A program made the translations under genes and the position numbers. Of a stretch of 64,000 bases of DNA, positions 1 through 9,289 are shown piece after piece; within the stretch, counting starts at the first letter, position 1, and every line of letters begins with the position of its first letter. The notes beneath the pieces were generated by a model. It was not told the DNA's origin. It saw nothing but the letters and a program-made list of their open reading frames with translations, and did not search any database. This DNA comes from Bog-473 sp963750075 (GTDB taxonomy: Bacteria; Actinomycetota; Acidimicrobiia; Acidimicrobiales; RAAP-2): NCBI GenBank assembly GCA_963750075.1, contig CAVVPG010000001.1, positions 1,240,001 to 1,304,000 of the forward strand. The letters run 5' to 3'.

Positions 1-3000
1 GGAGGTTGCGGGCGCACCAGCGCCCGTCGGGCAGCTCGATGGCGGAGCCTTTGGCCTCGAGCCGAGCCAGCGCGGTGCGTGCGCGCGCCGCCGACAGCGG
101 CGCCCCCAGCGGGGCCCCGGCGGGCAGCGGCGCGTCCGCCACCAGCCGCTCGACCGTGACCGGGCCCGCCAGCTGGAGGTGGCCGGCGATGCAGGCGGCC
201 GCAGCGTCATCGTCCGCACCGAGCGACGCGGCCTCGTCCCGGCGCTCGGTCGCGACCCAGCACCCGTCGAGCAGCCCGGCCCGGCCGGCGCCGGCCAGCG
301 TGCCGTACCACTCGGTCCATTCCGGGGTGGGCCGGGCCGCCACCAGCGAGAGCAAGAGGTCGTGCAGCTCGTCGGGGTCGCGCGGGCGCGGGCGGACCTG
401 GTCGAGCACCGCCGCCACCGCGTCGGGGTGGAGCGCCGCCAGCTCCGCCGCCGGCACCGGGAGCCCGTCGGGGCCGAGCTGGCCGAGCCCGCGGCGCAGC
501 GAGAGCGCCCGGGTGCGCCGCTCCTCGAGCGGCGCGTCGTCGAGATAGGTGAAGGGACGCCCGCTCAAGATGGCGTGCGCGAAGGGCGAGGGCTCGGAGG
601 ACTCGACCGTGTGCACCTCGATCGCGCCCGACTCGACCTTGGACCACATGTCGACGAGGCCCTCCACCGAGAGCCCTTCGTGCAGGCAGTCGTCGACCGT
701 CTGGCGGGCCAACACGTGGTCCGGCACGCCGACCGGCCCGGGCGGCGCGTTCTCCTGGCAGGCGGCCAGGCCCGGCCACACGGCAGCCAGCAGGTCGTCC
801 GCCTCCATCCGCTGCAGGTGGATGGGGCGGCGCTTCCCGCCGTTCATGCGGGGGAGCACGAGGGCGCGGTTGAGGTTCCAGCGCCAGCGCGCGCCGAGCA
901 TCGGGTGGGGCAGCACGGCCTGGGTCAGCACCTCGGGCGCCTTGGCGCTCGAGAGCATCGCCTGCACGCGTGTGAGCGGGAAGCTGTGCTGGGGCCCGAG
1001 CGAGAGCACGACGGTGTCGTCGTCCGCCGCAGCCTGGAGCTCGAAGTCGAAGGAGACGCAGAACCGCTTGCGCAGCGCCAGGCCGAGCGCGCGGTTGATC
1101 CGCCCGCCGAAGGGGGCATGGATGATCAGCTGCGATCCCTCGCTCTCGTCGAAGCAGCGCTCCACCACGACGCGCTCGCGCGTCGGCAGGTGCCCGAGCG
1201 CCTGGAGGCCGGCGGCGCAATAGGCCACGACCTGCTGCGCCACCTCGGCGGAGACGCCGGCTCGCTCCCGCACGAAGGCGCGGGCCCCGTCGCCGTCGCC
1301 GGCGCGCAAGAGCGGCTCGAGCCCGGCGCGCAGGTCGCTCACCGCCTCGGACAGCTCGGCCGTGCGGGCCGGCGCCTCACCCAACCAGAACGGGATGGTC
1401 GGCGGCAGGTCGCCGGCGTCGTGCACCCGGACCGTGCCGACCTCGACCTTGGCCACCCGCCACGAGTGCGTCCCGAGCAGGAAGATGTCCCCCGCCGTCG
1501 CCTCGACCGCGAAGTCCTCGTGGACCGAGCCGACGGTCACCCCCTCGGGGTCGAGCACGACGCGGTAGTCGCCCGTCTCGGGAATGGCGCCCCCGCCCGT
1601 CAGCGCAGCGAGGCGGGCGCCCCGCCGCGCCCGCAGGCGGCCGTTCACTGCATCGTGGTGCAGGTGCGCCCCCCGGCGGCCACGACCCGTCTCGATCCCC
1701 CAGCTCGCCAACGCCACGACGTCGTCGAAGTCCTGGCGGTCCACCTCGGCGTACGGCGCCGCCTGCCTGGTCAGGGCCCACAGCGCCTCGACCTCGCACT
1801 CGTCGCGGGAGGCCACCTCCGCCACCAGCTGCTGGGTCAGGACGTCCAAGGGGGCGACGGGGGGCTCGAGCAGGTCGAGCCTGCCGTCGCGCACGGCGGC
1901 CAGGAGGGCGGTGCACTCGACCAGCTCGTCGCGCGTGGTCGGGTACAGGCGCCCGGCGGGCGTCCCGTCCCGGTGGTGGTTGGCGCGGCCCACGCGCTGG
2001 AGGAAGGTGCCGATGGCCCGGGGCGAGCCGATCTGGCAGACGAGCTCCACCGGGCCGACGTCGATCCCGAGCTCGAGCGACGCCGTGGCCACGAGGGCGC
2101 GCAGGTCGCCGGCGCGCAAGCGCGTCTCGACGATGCGCCGCCGGGCCGCCGAGAGGCTGCCGTGGTGCGCGGCGACGAGGAGCGACGCGTCGACGTCGCC
2201 GCCGGGCCCGGGCTCGTCGTCGACGAGCCGCTCGGCCAGCTGATGCGCCACCCGTTCGGCCATCTTGCGGGTGTTGACGAACACGAGGGTGGTGCGGTGG
2301 TGACGGGTGTGCTCCGCGATGCGGTCGAGGATGTCGGACATCTGGCCACCGCTCATGACCGCCTCGAGCTCGGTGGAGGGCAGCTCGATGGCCACCTCGA
2401 GGTCCCGGGCGTGCCCGCAGTCCACGATCACCGTGTCGGGGCGGCCCTCGTGCACCCCCGAGAGCAGACGGGCCACGAGGCCGAGCGGCCGCTGCGTCGC
2501 CGACAGCCCGATGCGCTGCAGGCGGCCCCCGCTCTCGGTCACGAGCGCGTCGAGCCGCTCGAGGCTCAGCGACAGGTGGCTGCCCCGCTTGTCGCGCGCC
2601 AGCGTGTGCACCTCGTCGACGATGACCGTCCGGACGCCGCGCAGCATCGCACGCGAGGACGGGGCGGTGAGGAGCAGATAGAGGGACTCGGGCGTCGTCA
2701 CCAACAAGTCGGGCGACTGCTTCTTCATGGCCGCCCGCTCCGCCGGCGGGGTGTCGCCCGTGCGCACGGCGATGCGCAGCCCGGGGTCCGGGAAGCCGAG
2801 GCGGGTCGCCTCCTCCCGGATCTCCGACAGGGGGACGTGGAGGTTCTCGTGCACGTCGACGGCGAGGGCGCGTAACGGCGAGATGTAGAGGACCTCGGGC
2901 GCACCACCCGCCCGGGCTCCGGCCTCGGCGGCGCGGTAGGCGGCATCGATGGCGACGAGGAACCCCGTCAGGGTCTTGCCGGATCCGGTGGGCGAGGCCA

Positions 3001-3163
3001 CCAGCACGTCGCGGCCCTCGGCGATGTGCGGCCAGGCCGCGGCCTGCGGGGGTGTCGGCCCGGCCGGGAAGCGCCGGGCGAACCAGCTCGCGACCGCCGG
3101 GTGAAAGAGGGCATCGGGCCCGATGGAGTCAGGCCCCGTGGAGACAGGTTGGGCGTCGGGCAC
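1..3163 (-). CDS. lhr: Lhr-type DEAD/DEAH-box ATP-dependent helicase (N-terminal part, cut by window edge)
   Basis: Superfamily 2 helicase of the Lhr (large helicase-related) group, which unwinds DNA or RNA:DNA duplexes and is linked to DNA repair. The frame has no stop inside the window, so only about 1,054 N-terminal residues are seen; the family is usually near 1,500. From a GTG start: Q-motif region near residue 40, Walker A ASPTGSGKT (56-64), then PLRALAVDV, the DEVH box inside VIVDEVHTLARDKRG, motif III GLSATQRP and motif VI QRVGRANH. The DEVH box followed by a KRGSHL segment is typical of Lhr rather than RecQ or UvrB. It lies downstream of the methyltransferase on the same strand. The start is the first GTG before Walker A and has only a weak G-rich ribosome site, so it is less certain than the family call. 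Confidence 0.85.
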   Translation of the reverse strand, partial: MPDAQPVSTGPDSIGPDALFHPAVASWFARRFPAGPTPPQAAAWPHIAEGRDVLVASPTGSGKTLTGFLVAIDAAYRAAEAGARAGGAPEVLYISPLRALAVDVHENLHVPLSEIREEATRLGFPDPGLRIAVRTGDTPPAERAAMKKQSPDLLVTTPESLYLLLTAPSSRAMLRGVRTVIVDEVHTLARDKRGSHLSLSLERLDALVTESGGRLQRIGLSATQRPLGLVARLLSGVHEGRPDTVIVDCGHARDLEVAIELPSTELEAVMSGGQMSDILDRIAEHTRHHRTTLVFVNTRKMAERVAHQLAERLVDDEPGPGGDVDASLLVAAHHGSLSAARRRIVETRLRAGDLRALVATASLELGIDVGPVELVCQIGSPRAIGTFLQRVGRANHHRDGTPAGRLYPTTRDELVECTALLAAVRDGRLDLLEPPVAPLDVLTQQLVAEVASRDECEVEALWALTRQAAPYAEVDRQDFDDVVALASWGIETGRGRRGAHLHHDAVNGRLRARRGARLAALTGGGAIPETGDYRVVLDPEGVTVGSVHEDFAVEATAGDIFLLGTHSWRVAKVEVGTVRVHDAGDLPPTIPFWLGEAPARTAELSEAVSDLRAGLEPLLRAGDGDGARAFVRERAGVSAEVAQQVVAYCAAGLQALGHLPTRERVVVERCFDESEGSQLIIHAPFGGRINRALGLALRKRFCVSFDFELQAAADDDTVVLSLGPQHSFPLTRVQAMLSSAKAPEVLTQAVLPHPMLGARWRWNLNRALVLPRMNGGKRRPIHLQRMEADDLLAAVWPGLAACQENAPPGPVGVPDHVLARQTVDDCLHEGLSVEGLVDMWSKVESGAIEVHTVESSEPSPFAHAILSGRPFTYLDDAPLEERRTRALSLRRGLGQLGPDGLPVPAAELAALHPDAVAAVLDQVRPRPRDPDELHDLLLSLVAARPTPEWTEWYGTLAGAGRAGLLDGCWVATERRDEAASLGADDDAAAACIAGHLQLAGPVTVERLVADAPLPAGAPLGAPLSAARARTALARLEAKGSAIELPDGRWCARNL

Positions 3164-3220
3164 GCCCCTATTCCACCAGGATCCTGTGACGGCGGCGCAG
3201 GCGGGCACCGCCGGTACACC

Positions 3221-4018
3221 TCAGGCGGGAGTTCGGCGGCCCCAGCAGGAGATCATCGGCGGCTGGGCCAGGTCGAGCCTGCCCGCGGCCACCGCGTCGA
3301 GGTGCTGCCCTATCTCGGCCTCCGAGGCGATGCCGTGGTCCAGGAGCTGGTCCCGGACGAGGTTGATCGTCGCCGTCTCGAGGTGGTTGCAGGCCGGGTC
3401 GCTGACCGGGAAGGCGGCATCGGCCGCGACGCCGACCAGCCCGGCCGCCCGGAGCCGGCGGGGCAGCGAGCGCCCGTAGGCCAGGTCGACCCCTCGCTCG
3501 GCCAGCAGGGAGCGGAAGCCCCGGCGGAGCCGGTTGGCCAGGGCCTGCTCGGGTCCGGTCTCCTCCAGGCAGCTGAGCGGCTGCAGCGCGGGGTCGGCGT
3601 CCTCGACGAGCAGCACCCCGCCCGGCCGGAGCGCCGCGACCATGGTGGCCAGCGCGGCGTCGCGCTCGGGCACGTGCACGAGGACGAGTCGGGCGTGGAC
3701 GAGGTCGAAGGGCTCGCCGGGGGGCGGCCCGGTCGCCACGTCGTGCTCGAGGATCTCGACGTTGGGTGCCGCGGCGCCGGCGGCCCACGAGAGGTTGATG
3801 TCGGTGGCCAGCACGTGCCCGCCCTGGCCCACCCTCCCGGCCAGGTGCGAGACGACGGTGGTGCCGCCCGCACCGACCTCCCAGCAGCGCCAGCCGGGGG
3901 CGAGGCCGAGCCCGTCGAGGTGCCGGAAGGTCGACGGGTCGAAGAGCGCGGCGAAGGCGGCGAAGCGGTCCATCGCCTCGGGCGCGTCGTTGGTGAGGAG
4001 GTAGCGGTCCCCGCTCAC
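3221..4018 (-). CDS. class I SAM-dependent methyltransferase
   Basis: About 265 residues with a Rossmann methyltransferase core. Motif I is WEVGAGGTTVVSHLA near residues 43-57, followed by an acidic SAM-ribose contact in LATDINL, a post-motif stretch FDLVHARLVLVHVPER, and LRPGGVLLVEDAD for the next strand. Small-molecule methyltransferases of this class have this pattern; the substrate cannot be read from the sequence. The GTG start overlaps the stop of the patatin-like gene (GTGA), so translation is probably coupled and the three minus-strand genes form one operon. The C-terminus ends in ISCWGRR, a pattern common in actinobacterial methyltransferases of unknown substrate. Confidence 0.85.
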   Translation of the reverse strand: MSGDRYLLTNDAPEAMDRFAAFAALFDPSTFRHLDGLGLAPGWRCWEVGAGGTTVVSHLAGRVGQGGHVLATDINLSWAAGAAAPNVEILEHDVATGPPPGEPFDLVHARLVLVHVPERDAALATMVAALRPGGVLLVEDADPALQPLSCLEETGPEQALANRLRRGFRSLLAERGVDLAYGRSLPRRLRAAGLVGVAADAAFPVSDPACNHLETATINLVRDQLLDHGIASEAEIGQHLDAVAAGRLDLAQPPMISCWGRRTPA

Positions 4019-4980
4019 GGCGTGGGCGAGGCTGCGGGCACGGGGGCCAGCTCCTGCGACGTCCCGATGTAGCGGTCGAGCACGCCGGCCACCTCGGCGC
4101 GCCCTTCCTCGATGAGGGTCGCGGTCGCGGAGAAGTCGCGATACTGGCCCGAGGGCTCGCCGCCGCCGCTGAAGACGACGACCTCGACGTCCGGCGGCAA
4201 CGCGGCCAGCTCGCGCACGAAGCGCGCGTGCACGGCCACGAAGAACGCCGTCAGCGCCGCCTCGGCCGGGCGGCGCGGCGGGGGCGGGTGGTAGTGCAGC
4301 GGCCCGCAGAGCAACACGTAGACGCGGTCGCACTGCGCGGCGATGGCCCGCATGATCGGGACGTTGTTGACGACGCCACCGTCGACCAGCACGTCGCCGT
4401 CGATGGTCACCGGCGGGAAGATGGACGGGATGGCCGAGGAGGCCAGGATGGCCTCGACGGCCGGCCCGTGGGCGATCCAGCGCTCGCGCCCGTCGGTGAG
4501 CGACGTCGTCACCACCTCGACCGGGATGACGGCGTCCTCCAGGTTCTCGTAGCCGACGCCCGCCTCGATGATGGCGCGCAGCCCCGTGTTGGCGTGCACG
4601 GCGGCGCGCTTCTGCAGGAAGGCCCACGGTCCGTCGAACGTGCCGCGCGGGAAGATGTCGGTGCCCTTGACGTCACGCCAGATTGTGGCCATGTGCTCGA
4701 TCCCCTCGAGGGTGGGATTGCCGGCGTACGACGCGCCGTTGATGGCGCCGACGGAGGCGCCGAAGACCCGGTCCGCCCGGATGCCGCGCCGGATCAGCTC
4801 CTCGAGCATGCCCACCTGGACCGCCCCCCGGCTGCCGCCGCCGGCCAGCACGAACGCCGTTCGCCGCGGGGCGGGACCGTGCCCGTCCGCCGTCACGCGC
4901 CGCCGCTGCACCCAGCGCGCGCGGAGGCGCTCGGACCAGGTGGGCGCGGCCGCGCCGCCGGCGCCGGCCACGTCGCTCAT
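4015..4980 (-). CDS. patatin-like phospholipase family protein
   Basis: Predicted serine lipid acyl hydrolase of about 321 residues. It carries the three patatin signatures in order: oxyanion loop GGGSRGAVQVG near residue 47, nucleophile elbow GASVG near residue 75 (catalytic Ser), and the DGG motif (VDGGVVNNVP) near residue 215 holding the catalytic Asp. No signal peptide is seen; a short Arg-rich N-terminal segment precedes the domain, so the protein is probably cytoplasmic or peripheral to the membrane. The ATG overlaps the stop of the small membrane protein upstream (ATGA), and its own stop overlaps the methyltransferase start. This suggests a lipid-related three-gene operon, but the substrate is unknown. 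Confidence 0.9.
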   Translation of the reverse strand: MSDVAGAGGAAAPTWSERLRARWVQRRRVTADGHGPAPRRTAFVLAGGGSRGAVQVGMLEELIRRGIRADRVFGASVGAINGASYAGNPTLEGIEHMATIWRDVKGTDIFPRGTFDGPWAFLQKRAAVHANTGLRAIIEAGVGYENLEDAVIPVEVVTTSLTDGRERWIAHGPAVEAILASSAIPSIFPPVTIDGDVLVDGGVVNNVPIMRAIAAQCDRVYVLLCGPLHYHPPPPRRPAEAALTAFFVAVHARFVRELAALPPDVEVVVFSGGGEPSGQYRDFSATATLIEEGRAEVAGVLDRYIGTSQELAPVPAASPTP

Positions 4981-5183
4981 GCGCCGGTCCCCGGTGGCGG
5001 CGGGGGGCGCTGCGCCGAGGACTCCTGGCGCCGACGCCACGCCTCCCTGCCCGCGAGGTCGTGACGCACCGCCCACACGATGACGATCACGATCAAGGTG
5101 ACCATGGCGACGACGAAGATCCCGAAGATCACGAGGAAGCCGGCGTCCGTGGCGGGCGCCATCGGGACGAAGGCGTGTGCCAT
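4977..5183 (-). CDS. small single-pass membrane protein, unknown function
   Basis: A 68-residue protein with one long hydrophobic helix (about residues 15-38, GFLVIFGIFVVAMVTLIVIV), then a charged Arg-rich segment and a proline-rich tail. It is not recognised as a named family. Its stop overlaps the start of the patatin gene by the ATGA arrangement, and it is the first gene of the minus-strand operon. A membrane-anchoring or partner role for the lipase is possible but is inference only. It is divergent from the plus-strand gene that begins about 50 bp away. Confidence 0.6.
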   Translation of the reverse strand: MAHAFVPMAPATDAGFLVIFGIFVVAMVTLIVIVIVWAVRHDLAGREAWRRRQESSAQRPPPPPGTGA

Positions 5184-5232
5184 GCAGTTGCCAGGGTAGG
5201 TGAATGTCACACCCCGTGGGCACACTGCCCCG

Positions 5233-6081
5233 ATGGTCCTCGTCGCCCCACGCCCGCTGCTGCCGGCGGCTCCGCCGGGCGTCACCCCGCCGCGTCGAGG
5301 CGGCGGGAGGGAGGTGCTCGCGCTGTTGCGGGGGGACTCGGTGGCGCGGCCGCGCTTCGACCCTGGCCTGGCCGGTGGCCTGCGGGCGTGGCTGGAGGAT
5401 GCGGCCTTCGGCTTCGTGGCCGCCCGGGGTGACGCGCCACCGGTCCACCTCGGGTCGCGCCAGGTGCTCGGGGCACCCGAAGCGGCGCGCGCCGGCGACG
5501 GCATGTCGGACGAGCTGGTGCTGGCCCGCCTGGTGCACGCGCTGTTCCGCCAGCAGGTCGGCCGCGGCGACGTCGGTGACCCGTTGGCGGACGCGCTCGA
5601 CGCGCTGGAGGCGCTCGGCGAGGAGGACGTGGTGCGCCACGTCGCCACGCTGCCGGCCGCGGACCGGGCGACCCTGTCGGAGACCGTGGCGTCGCACGCC
5701 GGCAACCTGCGGGACCTCGTCCCCCGCTTCGCGCCCGGCTGGATGCCCCGCACCGACGACCGCGTCGCGATCCCGCTGGCCGGCGGCCGGGTCGTGCTGC
5801 ACGGGACCTTCGACCTCCTGGTCGGCCTGCCGCAGCCGGGCACCGCATCGCTGTGCGCGCTCGGCCTCTCGACCAGCGGGCCGTGGGCTCGCGAGCGGCG
5901 ATCCCTGCACTACCTCGCGCTGCTCGAGACACTGCGCGGTGGCGCTCCGCCGTTCCGCCTGGCATTGCTCGAGTCCGCGACGGGCCGCTACGGCGTCGAG
6001 GACGTACGCGAAGAGCATCTCCGTGCGATCGCCTCCCATCTGGCGGCCTGGCTGGCCGGGGACACCGGGTCGCATGGCTGA
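5233..6081 (+). CDS. unknown protein, possibly a degenerate PD-(D/E)XK-like fold
   Basis: About 282 residues, no signal peptide or membrane segment, rich in Ala/Leu/Arg. Not recognised as a named family. The C-terminal third has the rhythm of a RecB-like nuclease core: a strand GTFDLLVG, then a strand where an acidic-x-Lys would be expected but LCALGLSTS is found, then a helix RRSLHYLALLETLRGGAPP and a strand FRLALLES. The catalytic Glu-x-Lys appears to be missing, so any nuclease ancestry would be inactive. The ATG at this position is preferred over a GTG 33 bases upstream because it leaves room for a promoter against the divergent membrane-protein gene. Its end overlaps the next gene by 8 bases. 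Confidence 0.65.
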   Translation: MVLVAPRPLLPAAPPGVTPPRRGGGREVLALLRGDSVARPRFDPGLAGGLRAWLEDAAFGFVAARGDAPPVHLGSRQVLGAPEAARAGDGMSDELVLARLVHALFRQQVGRGDVGDPLADALDALEALGEEDVVRHVATLPAADRATLSETVASHAGNLRDLVPRFAPGWMPRTDDRVAIPLAGGRVVLHGTFDLLVGLPQPGTASLCALGLSTSGPWARERRSLHYLALLETLRGGAPPFRLALLESATGRYGVEDVREEHLRAIASHLAAWLAGDTGSHG

Positions 6082-6880
6082 GCCGCTGACCGAGCTGCTC
6101 GTGGCACCGCTGGCCGGCGTGGACGCGCCGTCGTGGCGCGGCGCGCTCGCCGACGCCAAGGCCATGCTCGCCCGTCTGGCCGTCCGGCGCGCCGGGGCGG
6201 GCCCGTTCCGCGTGACCGATCACGAGGTGCGGGCCGCGCTCTCGGGCGACGCGGCCGACGACGCCGCGTGGGCGCCCTTCGCCTGGTCCGCCCGCACGGC
6301 ACGGCGTCCCCTCGGCCTGGCAGCGGTCCGCCTGCTGGTCGCCGGCGGCGCCCGCTCGCCGGTCGAGGCCGTGGGCGCGCGGCTGGCCGAGTCGGCGAGC
6401 TGGGTGCGCGATGGCAACCCGTGCGCGTCCCAGCTCGACCGCTGGGTGGCCGGGCTCTCCGACGCGGGACGGGCCGCCGTGAGTGCCGAGGCGGTGACCT
6501 GGAGCACGCGCCTGTGGTGCGCCCTCGATTGGGCCGCGCTGGGTCCGGCGCCCGCCATCGGGCGCGACCGCTGGTGGGACAGCCCGCACTCGGCGCTGCT
6601 GGCCCTGCGCGGCCGGGCCGAGGTCCGCACGGACCGGGCGAACCTCGTCGTGCTGTCGGGCCCGCGCCGCGAGACGGTGCGCGCCGAGCTGGCCCTCGTG
6701 ACCCTCGTCGACTCCCTGCGCAGCGGGGACGGCGCGCTGCCCGGCCGCGTCGTCGGGTGGTGGCCGGACTCGGGCCGCTTCGTCCGGGTCGAGCCCGAGC
6801 CGGCCGTCCTCACGCTGGGAGCGGAGGCGGTGGCGCAGGTGCTGGCGGGTACGGGCCTGCCCGTCCGCTCCGCCGCCTGA
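6074..6880 (+). CDS. unknown protein, coupled partner of the preceding gene
   Basis: A 268-residue soluble protein of unknown function. Its C-terminal third follows the same strand/strand/helix/strand rhythm as the protein before it: RGRAEVRTD, NLVVLSG, a helix ending in LVTLVDSLRSG, then GRVVGWWPDSGRFV. This suggests the two may be distant paralogues in one fold class, again without an obvious Glu-x-Lys nuclease pair. The ATG lies 8 bases inside the upstream gene, so the two are translationally coupled. The gene is followed after 34 bases by typA on the same strand. It could be an actinobacterial orphan family. Confidence 0.6.
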   Translation: MAEPLTELLVAPLAGVDAPSWRGALADAKAMLARLAVRRAGAGPFRVTDHEVRAALSGDAADDAAWAPFAWSARTARRPLGLAAVRLLVAGGARSPVEAVGARLAESASWVRDGNPCASQLDRWVAGLSDAGRAAVSAEAVTWSTRLWCALDWAALGPAPAIGRDRWWDSPHSALLALRGRAEVRTDRANLVVLSGPRRETVRAELALVTLVDSLRSGDGALPGRVVGWWPDSGRFVRVEPEPAVLTLGAEAVAQVLAGTGLPVRSAA

Positions 6881-6914
6881 GCAGCGTCCCCGGTCCTCTA
6901 TCGTTGGCACCCCC

Positions 6915-8765
6915 ATGGGAACGCGCGAGGACATCAGGAACGTGGCCATCGTGGCGCACGTCGATCACGGCAAAACCACCCTCGTCGACGCCATGCTCCG
7001 GCAGACTGGCGCGTTCGGGGCGCACCAGGAGCTCACCGACCGGGTGATGGACTCGGGCGACCTCGAGCGGGAGAAGGGCATCACCATCCTGGCCAAGAAC
7101 ACGGCGGTGCGCTGGGGCGGGGTGAAGCTCAACATCGTCGACACGCCCGGGCACGCCGACTTCGGGGGTGAGGTCGAGCGCGGGCTGAACATGGTCGACG
7201 GCGTGCTGCTCCTGGTCGACGCGTCGGAGGGGCCGTTGCCCCAGACCCGCTTCGTGCTGCGCAAGGCCCTCGAGGCCCGGCTGCCGGTGGTGGTCGTGGT
7301 GAACAAGGTCGACCGCGCCGACGCCCGCATCGCCGAGGTGATCCACCAGATCGAGGAGCTCTTCTTGGACCTCGACGCCGACGAGGACCAGATCGGCTTC
7401 CCGATCCTCTACGCCAACGCCAGGGCCGGCTGGGTGAGCGAGCAGGCGGGGGTGGAGGGGACGAACGTCGACCCCTTGTTCCGGGCCGTCATCGAGCACG
7501 TCCCTGCCCCCTCGTTCGACGAGGACGCGCCGACCCAGGCGCTCGTCTGCAACCTCTCGGCATCGCCCTACGTGGGACGGCTCGCGGTCTGCCGCGTGCA
7601 CAACGGCATGCTGACCAAGGGCGCCATGGTCGGCTGGTGCCGGCTCGACGGCACCGTCGAGCGGGCCAAGATCACCGAGCTCTACGTCACCGAGGCGCTC
7701 GAGCAGGTGCCGGCCGAGTCGGCCGGTCCGGGCGAGATCGTCGCGGTGGCCGGCCTGGCCGAGGTCACGATCGGCGAGACGCTGGCCGACCCGGACCGGC
7801 CGATCGCACTGCCCGCCATCACCGTCGACGAGCCGAGCCTGGCCATGACCATCGGCATCAACACGTCGCCCCTGTCGGGGGCGGACGGAACGAAGCTGAC
7901 GGCCCGGCTCCTCAAGTCCCGCCTGGACGCCGAGCTCGTCGGGAACGTGGCCATCCGGGTCGGACCGACCGACCGGCCCGACATGTGGGAGGTGCTCGGG
8001 CGCGGCGAGCTCCAGCTGGCCGTGCTGGTCGAGACGATGCGGCGCGAGGGCTTCGAGCTCACGGTGGGCAAGCCCCAGGTCGTCACCCGTGAGATCGACG
8101 GGAAGGTGCACGAGCCGGTCGAGCGGGTGTCGGTGGACGTGCCCGACGAGTATCTCGGCGTCGTCACCCAGCTGCTCGCACTGCGCAAGGGGACCATGCT
8201 CGAGATGGTCAACCACGGGACGGGCTGGGTGCGGCTCGACTACCGCGTCCCGGCCCGCGGCCTGATCGGCTTCCGCACCGAGTTCCTGACCGAGACCCGG
8301 GGCACGGGCATCCTCCACCACGTCTTCGACGGGTGGGAGCCCTGGCACGGCGAGCTGCGCACCCGGCGCAACGGCTCCATGGTGGCGGACCGGCGGGGTG
8401 TGACGACGACCTTCGCCCTTATGAACCTGCAAGAGCGCGGCACCCTCATCGTCGGCCCCACCGAGGAGGTCTACGAGGGGATGATCGTCGGGGAGAACGC
8501 CCGGGCGGAGGAGATGGACGTCAACCCGACCAAGGAGAAGAAGCTCACCAACATGCGATCGTCGACCGCCGAGGAGTTCGCCCGGCTCACCCCGGCGTTG
8601 CAGTTCTCCCTGGAGCACGCGCTGGAGTTCATCGCCGAGGACGAGTGCGTCGAGGTCACGCCCAAGGTGGTGCGTCTGCGCAAGGTGATCCTGGAACAGG
8701 CGACGCGAGGGCGGCTGCACAGCCGGGCCCGCGACGCCCGGGAGCAGGCCGCCGCCAAGGGGTAG
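6915..8765 (+). CDS. typA: translational GTPase TypA/BipA
   Basis: Ribosome-associated GTPase of the EF-G/LepA class that helps 50S assembly and growth under stress. Length of 616 residues matches the family. The G domain is intact: P-loop AHVDHGKTT (14-22), switch I with EKGITI, DTPGHADF for G3, and NKVDRAD for G4. Domain II, a C-terminal EF-G domain V-like fold and the TypA-specific C-terminal domain (GLIGFRTEFLTETRGTG, then EECVEVTPK) follow. The start is an ATG in CCCCATGGGAACGCGC with a short leader. It follows two unknown genes and is followed on the same strand by a VOC gene about 40 bases later. No oddities are seen. Confidence 0.98.
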   Translation: MGTREDIRNVAIVAHVDHGKTTLVDAMLRQTGAFGAHQELTDRVMDSGDLEREKGITILAKNTAVRWGGVKLNIVDTPGHADFGGEVERGLNMVDGVLLLVDASEGPLPQTRFVLRKALEARLPVVVVVNKVDRADARIAEVIHQIEELFLDLDADEDQIGFPILYANARAGWVSEQAGVEGTNVDPLFRAVIEHVPAPSFDEDAPTQALVCNLSASPYVGRLAVCRVHNGMLTKGAMVGWCRLDGTVERAKITELYVTEALEQVPAESAGPGEIVAVAGLAEVTIGETLADPDRPIALPAITVDEPSLAMTIGINTSPLSGADGTKLTARLLKSRLDAELVGNVAIRVGPTDRPDMWEVLGRGELQLAVLVETMRREGFELTVGKPQVVTREIDGKVHEPVERVSVDVPDEYLGVVTQLLALRKGTMLEMVNHGTGWVRLDYRVPARGLIGFRTEFLTETRGTGILHHVFDGWEPWHGELRTRRNGSMVADRRGVTTTFALMNLQERGTLIVGPTEEVYEGMIVGENARAEEMDVNPTKEKKLTNMRSSTAEEFARLTPALQFSLEHALEFIAEDECVEVTPKVVRLRKVILEQATRGRLHSRARDAREQAAAKG

Positions 8766-8805
8766 GCAGAGCGAGCCGGCGGGCGGGGTGGGGACGGAGG
8801 GCACC

Positions 8806-9282
8806 GTGGGGGTTCCGAGAAACGAGGGCTTCGACCACATGACCGTGGTCGTCACGGACCTGGACGAGGCACGGCACTTCTTCGGGCTGCTCGGCTTCGC
8901 CGAGCGCATGGCGGTCGTGGCCTCGGGCGAGGTGATCGCGCGCTACATGGGGATCCCGGGATGGGAGGCCGACCACGTGACGCTGGTGCTCCAGGGAGCG
9001 CCGGTGCACCAGGAGGTGCAGCTCCTGCGGTTCCATCAGCCCCCCGCCGACGTCGACGCCGGCGCCGGCACTCTGGCCCGGACCGGTTTCAACCACGTGT
9101 GCTTCCGGGTCAGCGACCTCGACGCCATGCTGGCGCACCTCGCCGAGCACGGGGTCACCCCGCGCAACGAGGTGTTCGACTTCCACGACCGGCGCCTCGT
9201 GTTCCTGGACGGGCCCGGTGTCGTCGTGGAGCTGGCCGAGTGGGTGACCGGGCCGCCCGGCCAGGGCGGTCACCTAGCATGA
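8806..9282 (+). CDS. VOC (glyoxalase/bleomycin-resistance/dioxygenase) family protein
   Basis: About 158 residues with two beta-alpha-beta-beta-beta modules of the vicinal oxygen chelate fold: GFDHMTVVVTDLDEARHFF at the N-terminus and FNHVCFRVSDLDAMLAHL near residue 90, ending in a metal-ligand-type Glu in VVVELAEW. His in GFDH, His in FNH and this Glu fit divalent metal binding. The reaction is unknown; members include lyases, isomerases and dioxygenases. A GTG at 8806 with GGAGG five bases upstream is preferred over a GTG at 8788, which has no ribosome site of its own. It closely follows typA and precedes tRNA-Ser. Confidence 0.85.
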   Translation: MGVPRNEGFDHMTVVVTDLDEARHFFGLLGFAERMAVVASGEVIARYMGIPGWEADHVTLVLQGAPVHQEVQLLRFHQPPADVDAGAGTLARTGFNHVCFRVSDLDAMLAHLAEHGVTPRNEVFDFHDRRLVFLDGPGVVVELAEWVTGPPGQGGHLA

Positions 9283-9289
9283 TCCGCCT

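Noticed and set aside
179..2875. Plus-strand open frame of about 900 codons
   Set aside because: Antisense to the Lhr helicase, whose motifs are complete on the minus strand. The plus translation is low-complexity Arg/Gly/Ala/His with no domain.
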